DNA of 64,000 bases from an uncultured Methylophilaceae bacterium (GCA_903834185.1 CAILHX010000006.1:54732-118731); one strand, 5' to 3'; shown: positions 38,744-48,893, counted from the stretch's first letter. Program-made: numbers and translations. The notes: a model not told the origin generated them from the letters alone.

Positions 38744-40453
38744 TCAGTTTTTCTTCCAGGCTTTTGGACGCGTGCCTATGCCGTGCGATTCATCCAGCAG
38801 GCTATAGTAATTAAAAGGCTCCAATACTGTGGGAACTGCCTCAGGCAGCATGTTGGGATAGTCCTTGGAGTAATGCAGGCCACGGCTTTCGTGTCGTTCC
38901 ATTGCGCTTCTGACGATCAATTCCGCTACTTGCAGCAGATTACGCAGTTCGATCAGATCTGAATTGATGCGGAAATTGCGATAGAACTCATGTACTTCGT
39001 CGTAGAGCAGGTTGATGCGATGCAGTGCCCGCGCCAGCCGCTTGTCGGTGCGTACGATGCCTACATAGTTCCACATGAAGCGGCGCAGTTCCATCCAGTT
39101 ATGGGTGATGACGATCTCTTCATCAGCATCAGTGACGCGACTCTCATCCCAGTCCGGGAGTTTAGGCACTTCAAATTTGGTATCGGCAAGAATATGAGCC
39201 GCCGCTGCCTTGGCGAACACCATGCACTCCAGCAGCGAGTTCGAGGCCAAACGGTTGGCGCCATGAAGGCCGGTACAGGCAGTTTCGCCTATGGCATAAA
39301 GGTGGGGGATATCGGTTTGACCATGCTGATCCACCAGCAAGCCGCCGCAACTGTAGTGAGCAGCTGGAACCACCGGAATCGGCTGCTTGGTAATGTCTAT
39401 TCCGAGCTCAAAACAACGTCTGTAGATATTGGGGAAGTGCGACACCACGAAGTCGGCTGGTTTATGCGAGATATCCAGATAAACGCAGTCGATACCACGT
39501 TTTTTCATTTCATAATCTATCGCGCGCGCAACCACATCGCGTGGCGCGAGGTCTCCCCTGGTATCATGGTTAGGCATCAGGCGGCTGCCATCAGGTAGTT
39601 TGAGGATGCCGCCTTCGCCTCGTACCGCTTCGGTGATAAGAAATGAGCCGGCCTTGGGATGATACAAACAGGTTGGATGAAACTGCACGAACTCCATATT
39701 GGCAACCCTGCACCCTGCACGCCATCCCATCGCCACGCCATCGCCGGTGGCAACATCGGGATTGGTGGTGTAAAGATAGACTTTGCCTGCGCCACCATTG
39801 GCGAGTACCGTGTTCTGAGCACCGATGGTGATGACTTTGCCGCTTTGTCGGTTGAGCACATATGCACCAAGGCAGCGATTACTGCGGTGGTGCAGTTTTC
39901 TGGCGTTGATCAGGTCAACTGCGATGTGTTGTTCCAGCACCGTGATGTTGGGATGTTGTCGCACTTTTTGAGCCAACACGTCTTGCACGGCATGACCGGT
40001 AGCATCATCGGCGTGGATCACCCGTCTGTGGCTGTGACCACCCTCGCGCGTCAAGTGATAATCGCTATTGTCTGCTTCCTTGGTGAAGGGGACGCCCTGG
40101 TGGATCAGCCATTCCACCATCTCCCGGCTATGCTCCACCACATAGCGCGTCACTTCCGGGTCGCACAGGCCGGCACCAGCGATAAGCGTATCCTGGATAT
40201 GCGCTTCAATGGAATCGCCATCGGCCAGAACTGCAGCGATGCCGCCTTGCGCCCAACTGCTGGCGCTGTTATTGAGTTCACGCTTGGTCACCAGGCATAC
40301 TTTTTGCTGTGACGCTAGGTGCAGAGCGGTTGTCAGACCAGCTAGCCCGCTGCCGACGATGAGGGTGTCGTAATTATGCAAAGTGTGTTTAAGAAAGGTA
40401 ATGAACCATGTCAGTTTAGCGCTGTCAGTTTGCTGCGTACAGAGCTTTGACAT
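38744..40453 (-). CDS. nadB: L-aspartate oxidase
   Basis: The FAD-binding motif YDTLIVGSGLAGLTTALHLA, the NSASSWAQGGIAAV loop, HSHRRVIHADDATG and the catalytic-region HPTCLYHPKA identify NadB. It oxidizes aspartate to iminoaspartate in NAD synthesis. ATG 40453 (MSKLCTQQTDSAKL) gives 569 residues and about 25 residues before the FAD motif; the open frame to 40591 runs into the divergent rpoE gene and is rejected. The 65-bp space to rpoE must hold both promoters. Confidence 0.94.
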   Translation of the reverse strand: MSKLCTQQTDSAKLTWFITFLKHTLHNYDTLIVGSGLAGLTTALHLASQQKVCLVTKRELNNSASSWAQGGIAAVLADGDSIEAHIQDTLIAGAGLCDPEVTRYVVEHSREMVEWLIHQGVPFTKEADNSDYHLTREGGHSHRRVIHADDATGHAVQDVLAQKVRQHPNITVLEQHIAVDLINARKLHHRSNRCLGAYVLNRQSGKVITIGAQNTVLANGGAGKVYLYTTNPDVATGDGVAMGWRAGCRVANMEFVQFHPTCLYHPKAGSFLITEAVRGEGGILKLPDGSRLMPNHDTRGDLAPRDVVARAIDYEMKKRGIDCVYLDISHKPADFVVSHFPNIYRRCFELGIDITKQPIPVVPAAHYSCGGLLVDQHGQTDIPHLYAIGETACTGLHGANRLASNSLLECMVFAKAAAAHILADTKFEVPKLPDWDESRVTDADEEIVITHNWMELRRFMWNYVGIVRTDKRLARALHRINLLYDEVHEFYRNFRINSDLIELRNLLQVAELIVRSAMERHESRGLHYSKDYPNMLPEAVPTVLEPFNYYSLLDESHGIGTRPKAWKKN

Positions 40454-40518
40454 TGTATACTCCAGCGCTGATATCAATGTGTCTGTAGGCCGAAGCAAAT
40501 AATAAGGGGAGAGCGCTG

Positions 40519-41121
40519 TTGACGGGTGACCGTGAGATAGACCAGCAACTGGTCGAGCGTGTACAACGCGGCGATCAAAAAGCATTTGCATTGCTGGTAG
40601 AAAAGTACCAGCGCAAGCTTGGGCGTTTGTTGGCGCGAATGATACGCGACCAGGCAGAGGTGGAGGACGTGGTTCAGGAGTCCTTTATCAAAGCCTATCG
40701 TGCGCTGCCTAATTTTCGTGGCGATAGCGCCTTTTATACCTGGCTTTATCGCATAGGCATCAATACCGCCAAGAATCATCTGGTGGCGATGGGGCGGCGG
40801 CCTAGTCTTTCCACCGATATCGAGGTGGAAGACGCCGAAAATTTCGAAGATGGTGATGAATTGCGCACCACGGATACACCTGAAACTGAACTCATGACCA
40901 AGGAATTGGCTCAAACGGTGAAACAGGCGATCGAAGCGTTACCACAAGAATTAAAAACCGCCATTTCGTTAAGGGAGTTAGACGGTTTGAGTTATGAAGA
41001 AATAGCAGAATTGATGCAATGCCCCATCGGAACGGTACGTTCCAGGATTTTCAGAGCACGTGAATCAGTTGCAGAAAAATTGCGACCATTACTGGATACG
41101 CCAGACAACAAGAGATGGTAG
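40519..41121 (+). CDS. rpoE: RNA polymerase sigma-E factor (RpoE/AlgU)
   Basis: 200 residues of the ECF sigma family. Region 2 (DVVQESFIKAYRALPNFRGDSAFYTWLYRI; key parts VVQESFIKAYRAL and FYTWLYRIGINTAKN) and region 4 (GLSYEEIAELMQCPIGTVRSRIFRAR) are complete and match RpoE closely. The start is TTG 40519 behind AAGGGGAGAG. It directs transcription of envelope-stress genes and is held by the anti-sigma factor encoded next. Confidence 0.95.
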   Translation: MTGDREIDQQLVERVQRGDQKAFALLVEKYQRKLGRLLARMIRDQAEVEDVVQESFIKAYRALPNFRGDSAFYTWLYRIGINTAKNHLVAMGRRPSLSTDIEVEDAENFEDGDELRTTDTPETELMTKELAQTVKQAIEALPQELKTAISLRELDGLSYEEIAELMQCPIGTVRSRIFRARESVAEKLRPLLDTPDNKRW

Positions 41122-41135
41122 ACAGGAGAAATTAA

Positions 41136-41690
41136 ATGAGCGAAATGAAACAACAGCTTTCGGTACTCATGGATAGTGAGATAGATATAGATGCCCATCA
41201 GCATCTTTTGTCTGCCGCATCCAATACGCAGGAATTAAAACAATGCTGGCGCGAATATCATTTGATCGGCGATGTATTGCGAGGCGATGCGGATATACAT
41301 ATCGACATCAATCAGAAAGTCATGGAACGGCTTGCAAATGAACCCGTTTCCTTTGCGCCGCCAACAAAGCCCAAACAGCTATTTGCAAACCGCAGCATAC
41401 CATCGCTGGCGTTTGCAATGGCCAATCGCCATATGACTTCCATGGCTGCTTCAGTGATCGCTGTGAGTTTTGTGGCGTGGATGGTATGGCAATCTCAAGC
41501 AGTGCCCAATCAAATCAATCCAGCTCAAAACAGCATTGCACAGAATTCCGCACCGCAGAATGTGATGACGGCGGAAAATTTCGATCACTACCTGCTGGCA
41601 CATCATGAATATGCTAGCGGCAATAATCTGCAACATGACGTGCAACTTACTTCATACCCAGAACCAACGCACACGGAACCAGCACATTGA
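41136..41690 (+). CDS. rseA: Anti-sigma-E factor RseA (MucA)
   Basis: 184 residues. N-terminal cytoplasmic sigma-binding domain (MKQQLSVLMDSEIDID, CWREYHLIGDVLRGD), one transmembrane helix at about 106-122 (SMAASVIAVSFVAWMVW), and a periplasmic tail. Regulated proteolysis by DegS and RseP would free RpoE. It starts 14 bp after rpoE and overlaps rseB by 4 bp. Confidence 0.92.
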   Translation: MSEMKQQLSVLMDSEIDIDAHQHLLSAASNTQELKQCWREYHLIGDVLRGDADIHIDINQKVMERLANEPVSFAPPTKPKQLFANRSIPSLAFAMANRHMTSMAASVIAVSFVAWMVWQSQAVPNQINPAQNSIAQNSAPQNVMTAENFDHYLLAHHEYASGNNLQHDVQLTSYPEPTHTEPAH

Positions 41691-42670
41691 TTTTGAACAC
41701 GATTAAACAGTCTGTGCTTTTTATTGCAGCATTATTGCTGCTGTCTTTATCTCCAGCCCATGCCGCAACGCCGCAAGATCCCTGGGAGATACTGGAAAAA
41801 GCGGGGCTGGCCGCGCATCAGTTAAGTTACCGGGGGGTGTTTGTTTACCAGTCCGGGAACCAGATGAGTTCCATGAATATCACCCATATCAACCATGGCT
41901 CACAAGGTGAGTTTGCCCGTGTGATCGTGTTGGATGGCGCTCCGAGAGAGCTGTTCCAGCAAGGCAATGAAACCGTCATCTATCAGCCCAAGAGCGAAAA
42001 GGTGATGATAGAAAAACGCCACATCCAAAGCGGCTTTCCTGCACTGCTGCCAAAAATGACTGCGGACATCAAGGCCAACTATCAGGTACAGCTGGGGGGC
42101 GTGGAACGTGTAGGCGGACGCGAAGCCAATTTGCTCATCCTGACTCCCCGTGATACTTATCGCTATGCCAATAAATTATGGATAGACCGTGATTCCGGCC
42201 TGCTGTTGAAGCTGGCTGTGTTCAATGAAAAGAATGAATTGATAGAACAGGTCGGGTTCAATCAGCTATTGCTGATCGATACCGGTGATATGCAATGGTT
42301 CCGCCCAAGCGTGGACAGCACCAAGACCTATGAGATGCAGCCTGAAGAAACAGTGACTCCGGTGGTGGAGGCGGGTGGTTGGGTAATAGGTCAATTACCT
42401 GCAGGGTTTCGTAAAACCGAGCAGGTGCTGCGCCAGATACCTGGCAACACATCTTCCATGATACAGCTGGTGTTTTTTGACGGCATGGCCTCAGTATCAT
42501 TATTCATAGAGGCACTGGATAAGAAAACTCCACCCAAACAGTGTGTCATGAGTCAAGGTTCCACCAATCTTTATGCGACCGTGGTCGCCGATCACCAGAT
42601 CGTGGTGATGGGTGAAGTTCCTGCCACGACTGTGATGCAGATCGCACGTTCAGTGAGTAAAAAACCATGA
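41687..42670 (+). CDS. rseB: Sigma-E regulatory protein RseB (MucB)
   Basis: 327 residues with a signal peptide (LFIAALLLLSLSPAHA) and the MucB/RseB fold: an N-terminal LolA-like domain with YRGVFVYQSGNQMSSM and INHGSQGEFARVIVLDG, and a C-terminal domain from about residue 215. It binds RseA in the periplasm and senses mislocalized lipopolysaccharide. The start codon is TTG 41687 and overlaps the rseA stop. Confidence 0.92.
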   Translation: MILNTIKQSVLFIAALLLLSLSPAHAATPQDPWEILEKAGLAAHQLSYRGVFVYQSGNQMSSMNITHINHGSQGEFARVIVLDGAPRELFQQGNETVIYQPKSEKVMIEKRHIQSGFPALLPKMTADIKANYQVQLGGVERVGGREANLLILTPRDTYRYANKLWIDRDSGLLLKLAVFNEKNELIEQVGFNQLLLIDTGDMQWFRPSVDSTKTYEMQPEETVTPVVEAGGWVIGQLPAGFRKTEQVLRQIPGNTSSMIQLVFFDGMASVSLFIEALDKKTPPKQCVMSQGSTNLYATVVADHQIVVMGEVPATTVMQIARSVSKKP

Positions 42671-43128
42671 TAGAAGAACAGGCCGTGATTGTTGAAATAA
42701 AAGGTGAGCGTGCCTTGCTCGAAATAGAGCGCAGCCAGCCATGCGGCATATGCGGTGCCACCCGAGGTTGCGGTATCTCGATTTGGGGACGGTTCTTCAG
42801 TCAGCGCAGCAATAAATTTCTGGCAGCCAACCAACTCAATGCCAAAGTTGGCGACAGAGTCATCGTAGGCGTGGAAGAAGGTGCCTTATTCTCCAGCGCC
42901 GTGATCAGTTATGTCGCGCCTTTGTTGCTGTTAATGGCAGGAGCTTCAGTCGGCTCGTCATTTGCAGCGACGACATCTGCCAGCGATCTGTACGCAGCAC
43001 TAGGTGGTGTTGCAGGGCTGTTTTCAGGATTACTTCTGGTGAAGTTGTATAGCGCTGGCAAGCAGCTATCCGGGCGTTATGCTCCCGTGATGCTGAGGCG
43101 AGCCACAGCAGAACCAATACCAATTTAG
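42667..43128 (+). CDS. rseC: RseC/MucC-family membrane protein
   Basis: 153 residues. The N-terminal domain carries the four-cysteine pattern CGICGATRGCG (C-x2-C-x5-C) typical of RseC, followed by two transmembrane helices at about 78-98 and 108-130. RseC modulates the sigma-E pathway and, in some bacteria, SoxR reduction. It overlaps rseB by 4 bp. Confidence 0.88.
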   Translation: MIEEQAVIVEIKGERALLEIERSQPCGICGATRGCGISIWGRFFSQRSNKFLAANQLNAKVGDRVIVGVEEGALFSSAVISYVAPLLLLMAGASVGSSFAATTSASDLYAALGGVAGLFSGLLLVKLYSAGKQLSGRYAPVMLRRATAEPIPI

Positions 43129-43153
43129 TTATCGTATATTAAGGGTCTTCACG

Positions 43154-44563
43154 ATGAAAAAAATACTCCTTCTTAGTTCATTTTTAATTACGTTTGCTTT
43201 GCCGGTGATGGCAAAGGACCTTCCGGATTTCACCGACATTGTTGAAAAACAGGGTGCTTCGGTGGTCAATATCAGTACCACGCAAACCGTACACACTGCA
43301 GGCATTGGCGGGAACGGCGCATTGCCGTTCCCGCAACTACCTGAAGATAGTCCTTTCAATCAGTTGTTCCGTAATATGCCTGGGCAAGAGGGAGGTCAAC
43401 AGGATTATCAGACGCAATCTTTGGGTTCCGGCTTTATCATTAGTGCGGATGGTTACATCCTGACCAACGCCCATGTGGTGAATGATGCAGACGAAGTCAT
43501 CGTCAAGCTCACGGATAAGCGCGAGTTCAAAGCCAAGATCATCGGTATAGACCGCAGAAGCGATGTGGCTCTGGTCAAGATCGAGGCGAGTAATTTGCCC
43601 AAAGTGACATTCGGTGACGTCAACGCTCTGAAAGTGGGTGAATGGGTGCTGGCGATCGGATCTCCATTCGGACTGGAAAACACCGTGACGGCAGGTATCG
43701 TCAGCGCCAAGGGTCGCGCCTTGCCGCAGGAAAACTATGTGCCCTTCATTCAAACCGATGTGCCTATAAATCCGGGGAATTCGGGTGGTCCCTTGTTCAA
43801 CATGAAGGGCGAAGTGGTGGGGATCAATTCGCAGATATTCAGCCGCTCAGGTGGCTATATGGGCTTGTCCTTCGCTATTCCTATTGATGTGGCCATGGAC
43901 GTGCAGGCCCAGCTCCGGGCAGGTGGTAAGGTCTCACGCGGTTGGCTGGGCGTTCAGATTCAGGAAGTCACCAAGGAATTGGCAGAATCTTTCGGCATGA
44001 AGAGCGCTAATGGCGCATTGATCGCCGGTGTAGAAAAAGGTGGACCTGCAGAGAAAGGCGGATTGGAAGCTGGGGACGTGATCACCAGGTTTGATGGTAA
44101 ATCCATCAATACTTCAGCCGACTTGCCGCGTGCGGTGGGTGCTACCAAGCCTGGCAAGGATGTCGTGGTAGAGGTATTTCATAAAGGTGCGACCAAAAGT
44201 ATGACCTTGAAAGTAGGCAAGATACCTGAAGATGGCGATGACGCATCAGCCAAGCCTGCACATGGTGGTCTTGCCAAGCAAGAACCGAACAAGTTCGGGC
44301 TCATGTTGCGCGACCTGACCCCGCAGGAACATAAAAAGATCAACAGCAGGAGTGGCGTATTGATCCTCAATGTGCAAGGTTCTGCGGTTCAGGCAGGCAT
44401 ACGCCGTGGCGATGTATTAATGGCGGTGGGTGACAGCGATGTGCAGTCAACAGATCAGGTGAACAAGGCGCTGGAGGGAATCGCTCCAGGCAAGCTGGTG
44501 GCGTTACGGCTGATGCGTGAGGACAATCTGTTCTATGTCACGTTAAAAGCACCGGCTAAGTAA
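43154..44563 (+). CDS. mucD: DegP/MucD-family periplasmic serine protease
   Basis: 469 residues with a signal peptide (LLLSSFLITFALPVMA). Trypsin-like domain with catalytic His in ILTNAHVV, Asp in RRSDVALVKI and Ser in PGNSGGPLF, then two PDZ domains (about 258-345 and 370-465). It degrades misfolded envelope proteins. Location at the end of the rpoE operon matches the mucD position in Pseudomonas, so it is likely both a member of and a product of the sigma-E response. Confidence 0.95.
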   Translation: MKKILLLSSFLITFALPVMAKDLPDFTDIVEKQGASVVNISTTQTVHTAGIGGNGALPFPQLPEDSPFNQLFRNMPGQEGGQQDYQTQSLGSGFIISADGYILTNAHVVNDADEVIVKLTDKREFKAKIIGIDRRSDVALVKIEASNLPKVTFGDVNALKVGEWVLAIGSPFGLENTVTAGIVSAKGRALPQENYVPFIQTDVPINPGNSGGPLFNMKGEVVGINSQIFSRSGGYMGLSFAIPIDVAMDVQAQLRAGGKVSRGWLGVQIQEVTKELAESFGMKSANGALIAGVEKGGPAEKGGLEAGDVITRFDGKSINTSADLPRAVGATKPGKDVVVEVFHKGATKSMTLKVGKIPEDGDDASAKPAHGGLAKQEPNKFGLMLRDLTPQEHKKINSRSGVLILNVQGSAVQAGIRRGDVLMAVGDSDVQSTDQVNKALEGIAPGKLVALRLMREDNLFYVTLKAPAK

Positions 44564-44594
44564 AACAAACGGCATGAAACAAGTCGGACGGATA

Positions 44595-45434
44595 TCAGCC
44601 TAGCAGACCGATCAAGCCATCAAGCCCGACATGATTGAGGGCAAAGGTGGCTTGAGCGCGCACTACGGGTTTGGCGTGATACGCCACGCTATAACCCGCC
44701 TCTGCCATCATTTTCAAGTCGTTGGAACCGTCGCCGATGGCGATCACCTGATTTTTTTCCAGACCAAGTTGTGTGCGAATCCTGCTTAGCCAGCTAGCCT
44801 TTCCTTGCGCATCGAGAATCGTTCCCACAACTTTTCCGGTGAGTTTTCCATCCACGATTTCCAGGGTGTTGGATGCTGCAAAATCCAGGCCCAGTCTGGT
44901 TTTCAGCCTGTCGGTAAAAAAGTCGAATCCGCCGGAAACCAGCATAGTCTTCACGGCATGCTGCTTTAGCGTAGCCAGCATGATTTCTGCACCCGGACTC
45001 AGCTTGAGACGTTCGTCGTGCACGCGCTGTAATGCCGACTGATCCAGTCCTTGTAACAGCGCTACGCGGCGGCGCAGGCTTTCGGCAAATTCAATTTCAC
45101 CACGCATGGCGCTTTCAGTGATGGCGGCCACTTGTGGTTTGATGTTTTGCATGTCGGCGATTTCATCGATGCATTCGATGCTGATCAGCGTGGAATCCAT
45201 GTCCATCACAACCAAACCCAACGTATCCAGCGTAAGTTGGTCGGGCACAAACGCAAAATCCAGCTGTTGTTCAGTGCAATATTCAGCGCAACTATTATTG
45301 ATGCTGTCGGTGATCTCAACATCGTGAAAACTAAAAGCATGATCGCTGGTCTGATGAAACTCGCCACCGACCAAAGTTGAGATATGGGTAAGCTGTGCGG
45401 GCGCGATATGCGGCCCTTGGATGACTAAGCGCAT
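44595..45434 (-). CDS. serB: Phosphoserine phosphatase
   Basis: 279 residues: an N-terminal ACT-like region (1-70) and a HAD phosphatase domain with the DxDST motif VVMDMDSTLIS, MLVSGGFDFFTDRL (motif II) and AIGDGSNDLKMM (motif III). It makes serine from phosphoserine. Convergent with mucD and divergent from msrA. Confidence 0.95.
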   Translation of the reverse strand: MRLVIQGPHIAPAQLTHISTLVGGEFHQTSDHAFSFHDVEITDSINNSCAEYCTEQQLDFAFVPDQLTLDTLGLVVMDMDSTLISIECIDEIADMQNIKPQVAAITESAMRGEIEFAESLRRRVALLQGLDQSALQRVHDERLKLSPGAEIMLATLKQHAVKTMLVSGGFDFFTDRLKTRLGLDFAASNTLEIVDGKLTGKVVGTILDAQGKASWLSRIRTQLGLEKNQVIAIGDGSNDLKMMAEAGYSVAYHAKPVVRAQATFALNHVGLDGLIGLLG

Positions 45435-45517
45435 TATTGTAAGGAGTGGGTGTAAAGTCGGACTAATTATAGCATCGGCACTTTTATACAGAATGGATTG
45501 ATAAGGGAGAAAAGATT

Positions 45518-46060
45518 TTGGATTCTATAATTTTGGCTGGGGGTTGTTTTTGGTGCCTGGAAGCGGTTTACCGCGAACTTAGGGGCGTCGAGTCGGCGGT
45601 ATCCGGCTACATTGCCGGAAAAGTCATCAATCCTACCTATAAGCAGGTCTGCACCGGCACGACCGGTCACGCGGAGGCGATCAAAGTCACCTTTGATCCT
45701 GAGCAGATATCGCTACGTGACCTGCTGGCAGTATTTTTTGCCAGTCACGACCCTACCACCATGAACAGGCAGGGGAACGACATAGGCACGCAATACCGTT
45801 CCGGTGTTTTCTATACACGGGCAGACCAGCGCGAAATCGTAAAAGAAGTGATAGCAGATTTGAACGCCAGTGCTTATTGGCCACAGCCTATCGTCACCGA
45901 AGTGACGGCGGCAAGCACTTTCTACCCGGCCGAAGATTATCATCAGGATTATTTTGCCAATAACCCTAACCAGCCATATTGCATGGTGGTCGTGGCAGGG
46001 AAGGTGAACAAGGTGCGTCAGTTATTTGCCGACAGGGTCAGACTTAATGTTAACGCTTAA
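45518..46060 (+). CDS. msrA: Peptide methionine sulfoxide reductase A
   Basis: 180 residues with the active-site motif GGCFWCLEAVYRELRGV, GTTGHAEAIKVTFDP and YHQDYFANNPNQPYC, whose last cysteine is a resolving candidate. It reduces methionine-S-sulfoxide in proteins. The start is TTG 45518 behind AAGGGAGA. The stop overlaps the convergent helicase gene by 11 bp. Confidence 0.94.
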   Translation: MDSIILAGGCFWCLEAVYRELRGVESAVSGYIAGKVINPTYKQVCTGTTGHAEAIKVTFDPEQISLRDLLAVFFASHDPTTMNRQGNDIGTQYRSGVFYTRADQREIVKEVIADLNASAYWPQPIVTEVTAASTFYPAEDYHQDYFANNPNQPYCMVVVAGKVNKVRQLFADRVRLNVNA

Positions 46061-47528
46061 GCAAGCTCTGACCGAGCCCGCCCAGTAGTGCGGGAACTTC
46101 CTTTTGCGATTTTTTATTGCGCACCAGGCCGCAACTCCCCTCGGTGGCATTGATGGCAGCATCTGCACGAATAGCGTTGGGCGTTGGTTCATAGGGTTTG
46201 TCGAACCAATCGTCTATGGCTTTTGATTTTCTCGGTGCTGGTTTATGCGATTCTGATTTATAAGACTCGGATTTAGCCGATGCGGATCTATCTGAGCTAG
46301 CATGTTTAGGTGCAGAGCCGGGTCTGGAATCTGCAGCAGCGTGAGAGGATTTGTGCTGCGGCGCATCTATTTTTTCCCTGACGAATTGGCGCTTCACCAG
46401 TTTTTCGATGTCCAGCAACAGCCGTTCTTCTTCAGCATCTACCAGTGAAATCGCTTCTCCACTTGCTCCGGCACGCCCGGTACGGCCTATGCGGTGGACA
46501 TAGTCTTCGGCATTGGGTGGCAGTTCGTAATTCACAACCAGCGGTAGATCGTCTATGTCCAGCCCTCGTGCCGCGACATCCGTTGCCACCAGCGCAGTGA
46601 TCCTGCCTTCCTTGAAGGCATCCAGCGCTTTTATCCGCTCCTGCTGACTCTTGTCGCCATGTATCGACTCTGCGGTGATGCCGTCGCGTTCCAGCAATCT
46701 TGAGAGTCGTGCCGCCATCAGTTTCGTGCGTGTGAATACCAGTACCTGGCTTGCACCACGCGAACGTATCAATTCGGCAAGAACATCTTTTTTACTATTG
46801 CTGTCCACCATATAGACGGATTGTTTGACCAAATCGGCAGTCGCATTGCGCCGCGCTATTTCGACCGTCACCGGATCTACCAGGAAATCCTGTGCCAGTT
46901 TTTTAATATCGTTGGAGAAAGTGGCAGAAAACAGCAGGGTCTGACGTTTCTTGGGTAACAGCGCAAGTATGCGTTTCAGGTCGGGCATGAAGCCCATATC
47001 CAGCATCCGGTCAGCCTCGTCCAGAATCAATACCTGTACCTGATTCAGTTGCAGATTGCGGCTTTCCACATGATCCAGCAAACGTCCAGGGGTTGCCACC
47101 AGGATCTCTATGCCTTTCATCAATGCGGGTTTTTGCGTTTTTATGTCTATGCCGCCGAACACCACTGTGGAACGAAGCGGCAGATGCTTGCTATAGGTCT
47201 CTACACTTTCTTGCACCTGTATCGCCAGTTCACGCGTCGGTGCCAGTATCAGCCCGCGGATCGGGTGACGGGCAGGGGAAGCGCTGGTGCTGGCATAAGG
47301 CAGCAATCCTTGCAGCAGGGGCAAAGTGAACGCGGCCGTTTTTCCGGTACCGGTTTGCGCCATTGCCATCAGGTCGTGCCCCGCCAATACATGGGGGATG
47401 GCTTCTTTTTGGATCGGAGTCGGTTCAGTGTAACCCTCTTCCTCGACCGCTTTTACTATGAGCGGGTCGAGGTTGAGTGTTGCGAAGGTCACGGTGGTAG
47501 CTGTATCTTCTATCAATGCGTTTTCCAA
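46050..47528 (-). CDS. RhlE-type DEAD-box RNA helicase (distal of two)
   Basis: Up to 492 residues. Q motif (GYTEPTPIQ), AQTGTGKTAAF, VLDEADRMLDMGF, SATFS, and HRIGRTGRAG are all intact. The C-terminal tail is rich in Ser, Lys and repeated KSES/ESHK-type residues (about 390-440), typical of flexible RNA-binding tails. The first codon is TTG 47528, 3 bp after the upstream helicase; GTG 47492 (MTFATLNLDPLIV) fits family N termini as well. Confidence 0.9.
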   Translation of the reverse strand: MENALIEDTATTVTFATLNLDPLIVKAVEEEGYTEPTPIQKEAIPHVLAGHDLMAMAQTGTGKTAAFTLPLLQGLLPYASTSASPARHPIRGLILAPTRELAIQVQESVETYSKHLPLRSTVVFGGIDIKTQKPALMKGIEILVATPGRLLDHVESRNLQLNQVQVLILDEADRMLDMGFMPDLKRILALLPKKRQTLLFSATFSNDIKKLAQDFLVDPVTVEIARRNATADLVKQSVYMVDSNSKKDVLAELIRSRGASQVLVFTRTKLMAARLSRLLERDGITAESIHGDKSQQERIKALDAFKEGRITALVATDVAARGLDIDDLPLVVNYELPPNAEDYVHRIGRTGRAGASGEAISLVDAEEERLLLDIEKLVKRQFVREKIDAPQHKSSHAAADSRPGSAPKHASSDRSASAKSESYKSESHKPAPRKSKAIDDWFDKPYEPTPNAIRADAAINATEGSCGLVRNKKSQKEVPALLGGLGQSLLKR

Positions 47529-47531
47529 ATT

Positions 47532-48893
47532 CTATACCGGGCGACGGGCACGCTGTGGACGATTACCTGCACCAGCACCGGCTGGTTTGGCGTCATGCCA
47601 GAACTTCTTTTTGCCATCAGCAGCTGCGCCATTACCCGTGCTATTTCCATTACGGTTACCGGCACCCTGATACGACGAATTGCCACTGCCGTTTCGTGAT
47701 TTTCCGGCATAAGGCTTCTTGCCGCCGCTACCGGCAGGCTTGCTGCTAGGCGCGCGTTGTTGCGGTTCCAGGCCGGGGATAATCTCCGCAGTCAGGCGTT
47801 GTCCGGTCAGACGCTCGATACCGTAAAGGTGGCGGCGATCCGAATGCGATGCGAACGATACTGCAATCCCTGTTTTGCCGGCACGGCCGGTACGGCCGAT
47901 ACGGTGTACATAATCTTCTGCGATCTTGGGCAAGTCGAAATTGATCACATGGGTGATGCCGTTGACATCAATCCCGCGTGCCGCCACATCCGTTGCCACC
48001 AGCACACGCAGGTCGCCATGACGCAGTTTGGTGATGGTACGGTTACGCGCACTCTGGTTCATATCGCCGTGCAATGCAGCTGCCTTGTGACCGGCAGCGA
48101 AAAGATCGCCTGCCAGTGAGTCGGCTTCGCGCTTGGTTGCGGTGAATACAATGGCTTGGCCCAATTCAACATCAGCCAGTATATGGTTCAATATTTTATG
48201 TTTGTGTGACAGATTGTCGACAAAATGCAGTTTTTGTTCGATCTGTTCATGGCGCGCTTGCGCAGTCGAGATCTCGATACGCATAGGATCCTTCAGCAAA
48301 CGTCCCGCCAGCTTGCCCACATTGCCGTCCAGCGTGGCAGAGAACAACAGCGTCTGGCGTGTGCCTGGGGTTGCAGCGGCGATGCGTTCTACATCGTCGA
48401 TGAAGCCCATGTCCAGCATGCGGTCAGCTTCATCCAGCACCAGAACTTCCAGACGCGAGAAATCAATACGTCCGCGTTCCATGTGGTCGATCAGGCGGCC
48501 AGGAGTGGCCACCAGAATGTCTACAGGTTGCGATAGCAGTTTGTTTTGCACCGGGTACGGCATACCGCCTACCACGCTCACAGTGCGGGCACGCATGTAC
48601 TGTCCGTACTTGCGGGCAGCTTCGTTCACCTGTGCCGCCAGTTCGCGGGTCGGGGTCAGTACCAGCACACGCGGGCCACGGCTGCGGCTTGCAGAAGGCG
48701 TGGCGATGCGATTGAGTGAAGGCAGGATAAAGGCTGCGGTCTTGCCGGTGCCGGTCTGGGCAGAGGCAAGCAGGTCGCGGCCTGATATGGCAGCAGGTAT
48801 TGCTGCCAGTTGAATAGGGGTAGGTTCAGTATAGCCAGCCTCGGCGATTGCTTTGAGGATGGACGGATTTAGAGCGAGTTCTTGAAAAGACAC
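47532..48893 (-). CDS. DEAD-box RNA helicase (proximal of two)
   Basis: 453 residues with a full set of DEAD-box motifs: GYTEPTPIQ, AQTGTGKTAAF, PTRELAAQ, VLDEADRMLDMGF, SATLD, TDVAARGIDV and HRIGRTGRAGKTG. The tail (from about 365) is rich in Gly, Asn, Ser and Lys with a GNRNGNSTGNG stretch. GTG 48893 follows AAGGAAG at 5 bp. A leader of about 190 nt is predicted from the promoter at 49091-49118. The two helicases are paralogs and probably co-transcribed. Confidence 0.92.
   Translation of the reverse strand: MSFQELALNPSILKAIAEAGYTEPTPIQLAAIPAAISGRDLLASAQTGTGKTAAFILPSLNRIATPSASRSRGPRVLVLTPTRELAAQVNEAARKYGQYMRARTVSVVGGMPYPVQNKLLSQPVDILVATPGRLIDHMERGRIDFSRLEVLVLDEADRMLDMGFIDDVERIAAATPGTRQTLLFSATLDGNVGKLAGRLLKDPMRIEISTAQARHEQIEQKLHFVDNLSHKHKILNHILADVELGQAIVFTATKREADSLAGDLFAAGHKAAALHGDMNQSARNRTITKLRHGDLRVLVATDVAARGIDVNGITHVINFDLPKIAEDYVHRIGRTGRAGKTGIAVSFASHSDRRHLYGIERLTGQRLTAEIIPGLEPQQRAPSSKPAGSGGKKPYAGKSRNGSGNSSYQGAGNRNGNSTGNGAAADGKKKFWHDAKPAGAGAGNRPQRARRPV

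Noticed and set aside
40380..40518. Sigma-E autoregulated promoter before rpoE
   Set aside because: GAACCA followed by GTCAGT is only a weak match to GAACTT-N15-TCTGA, and it lies inside nadB.
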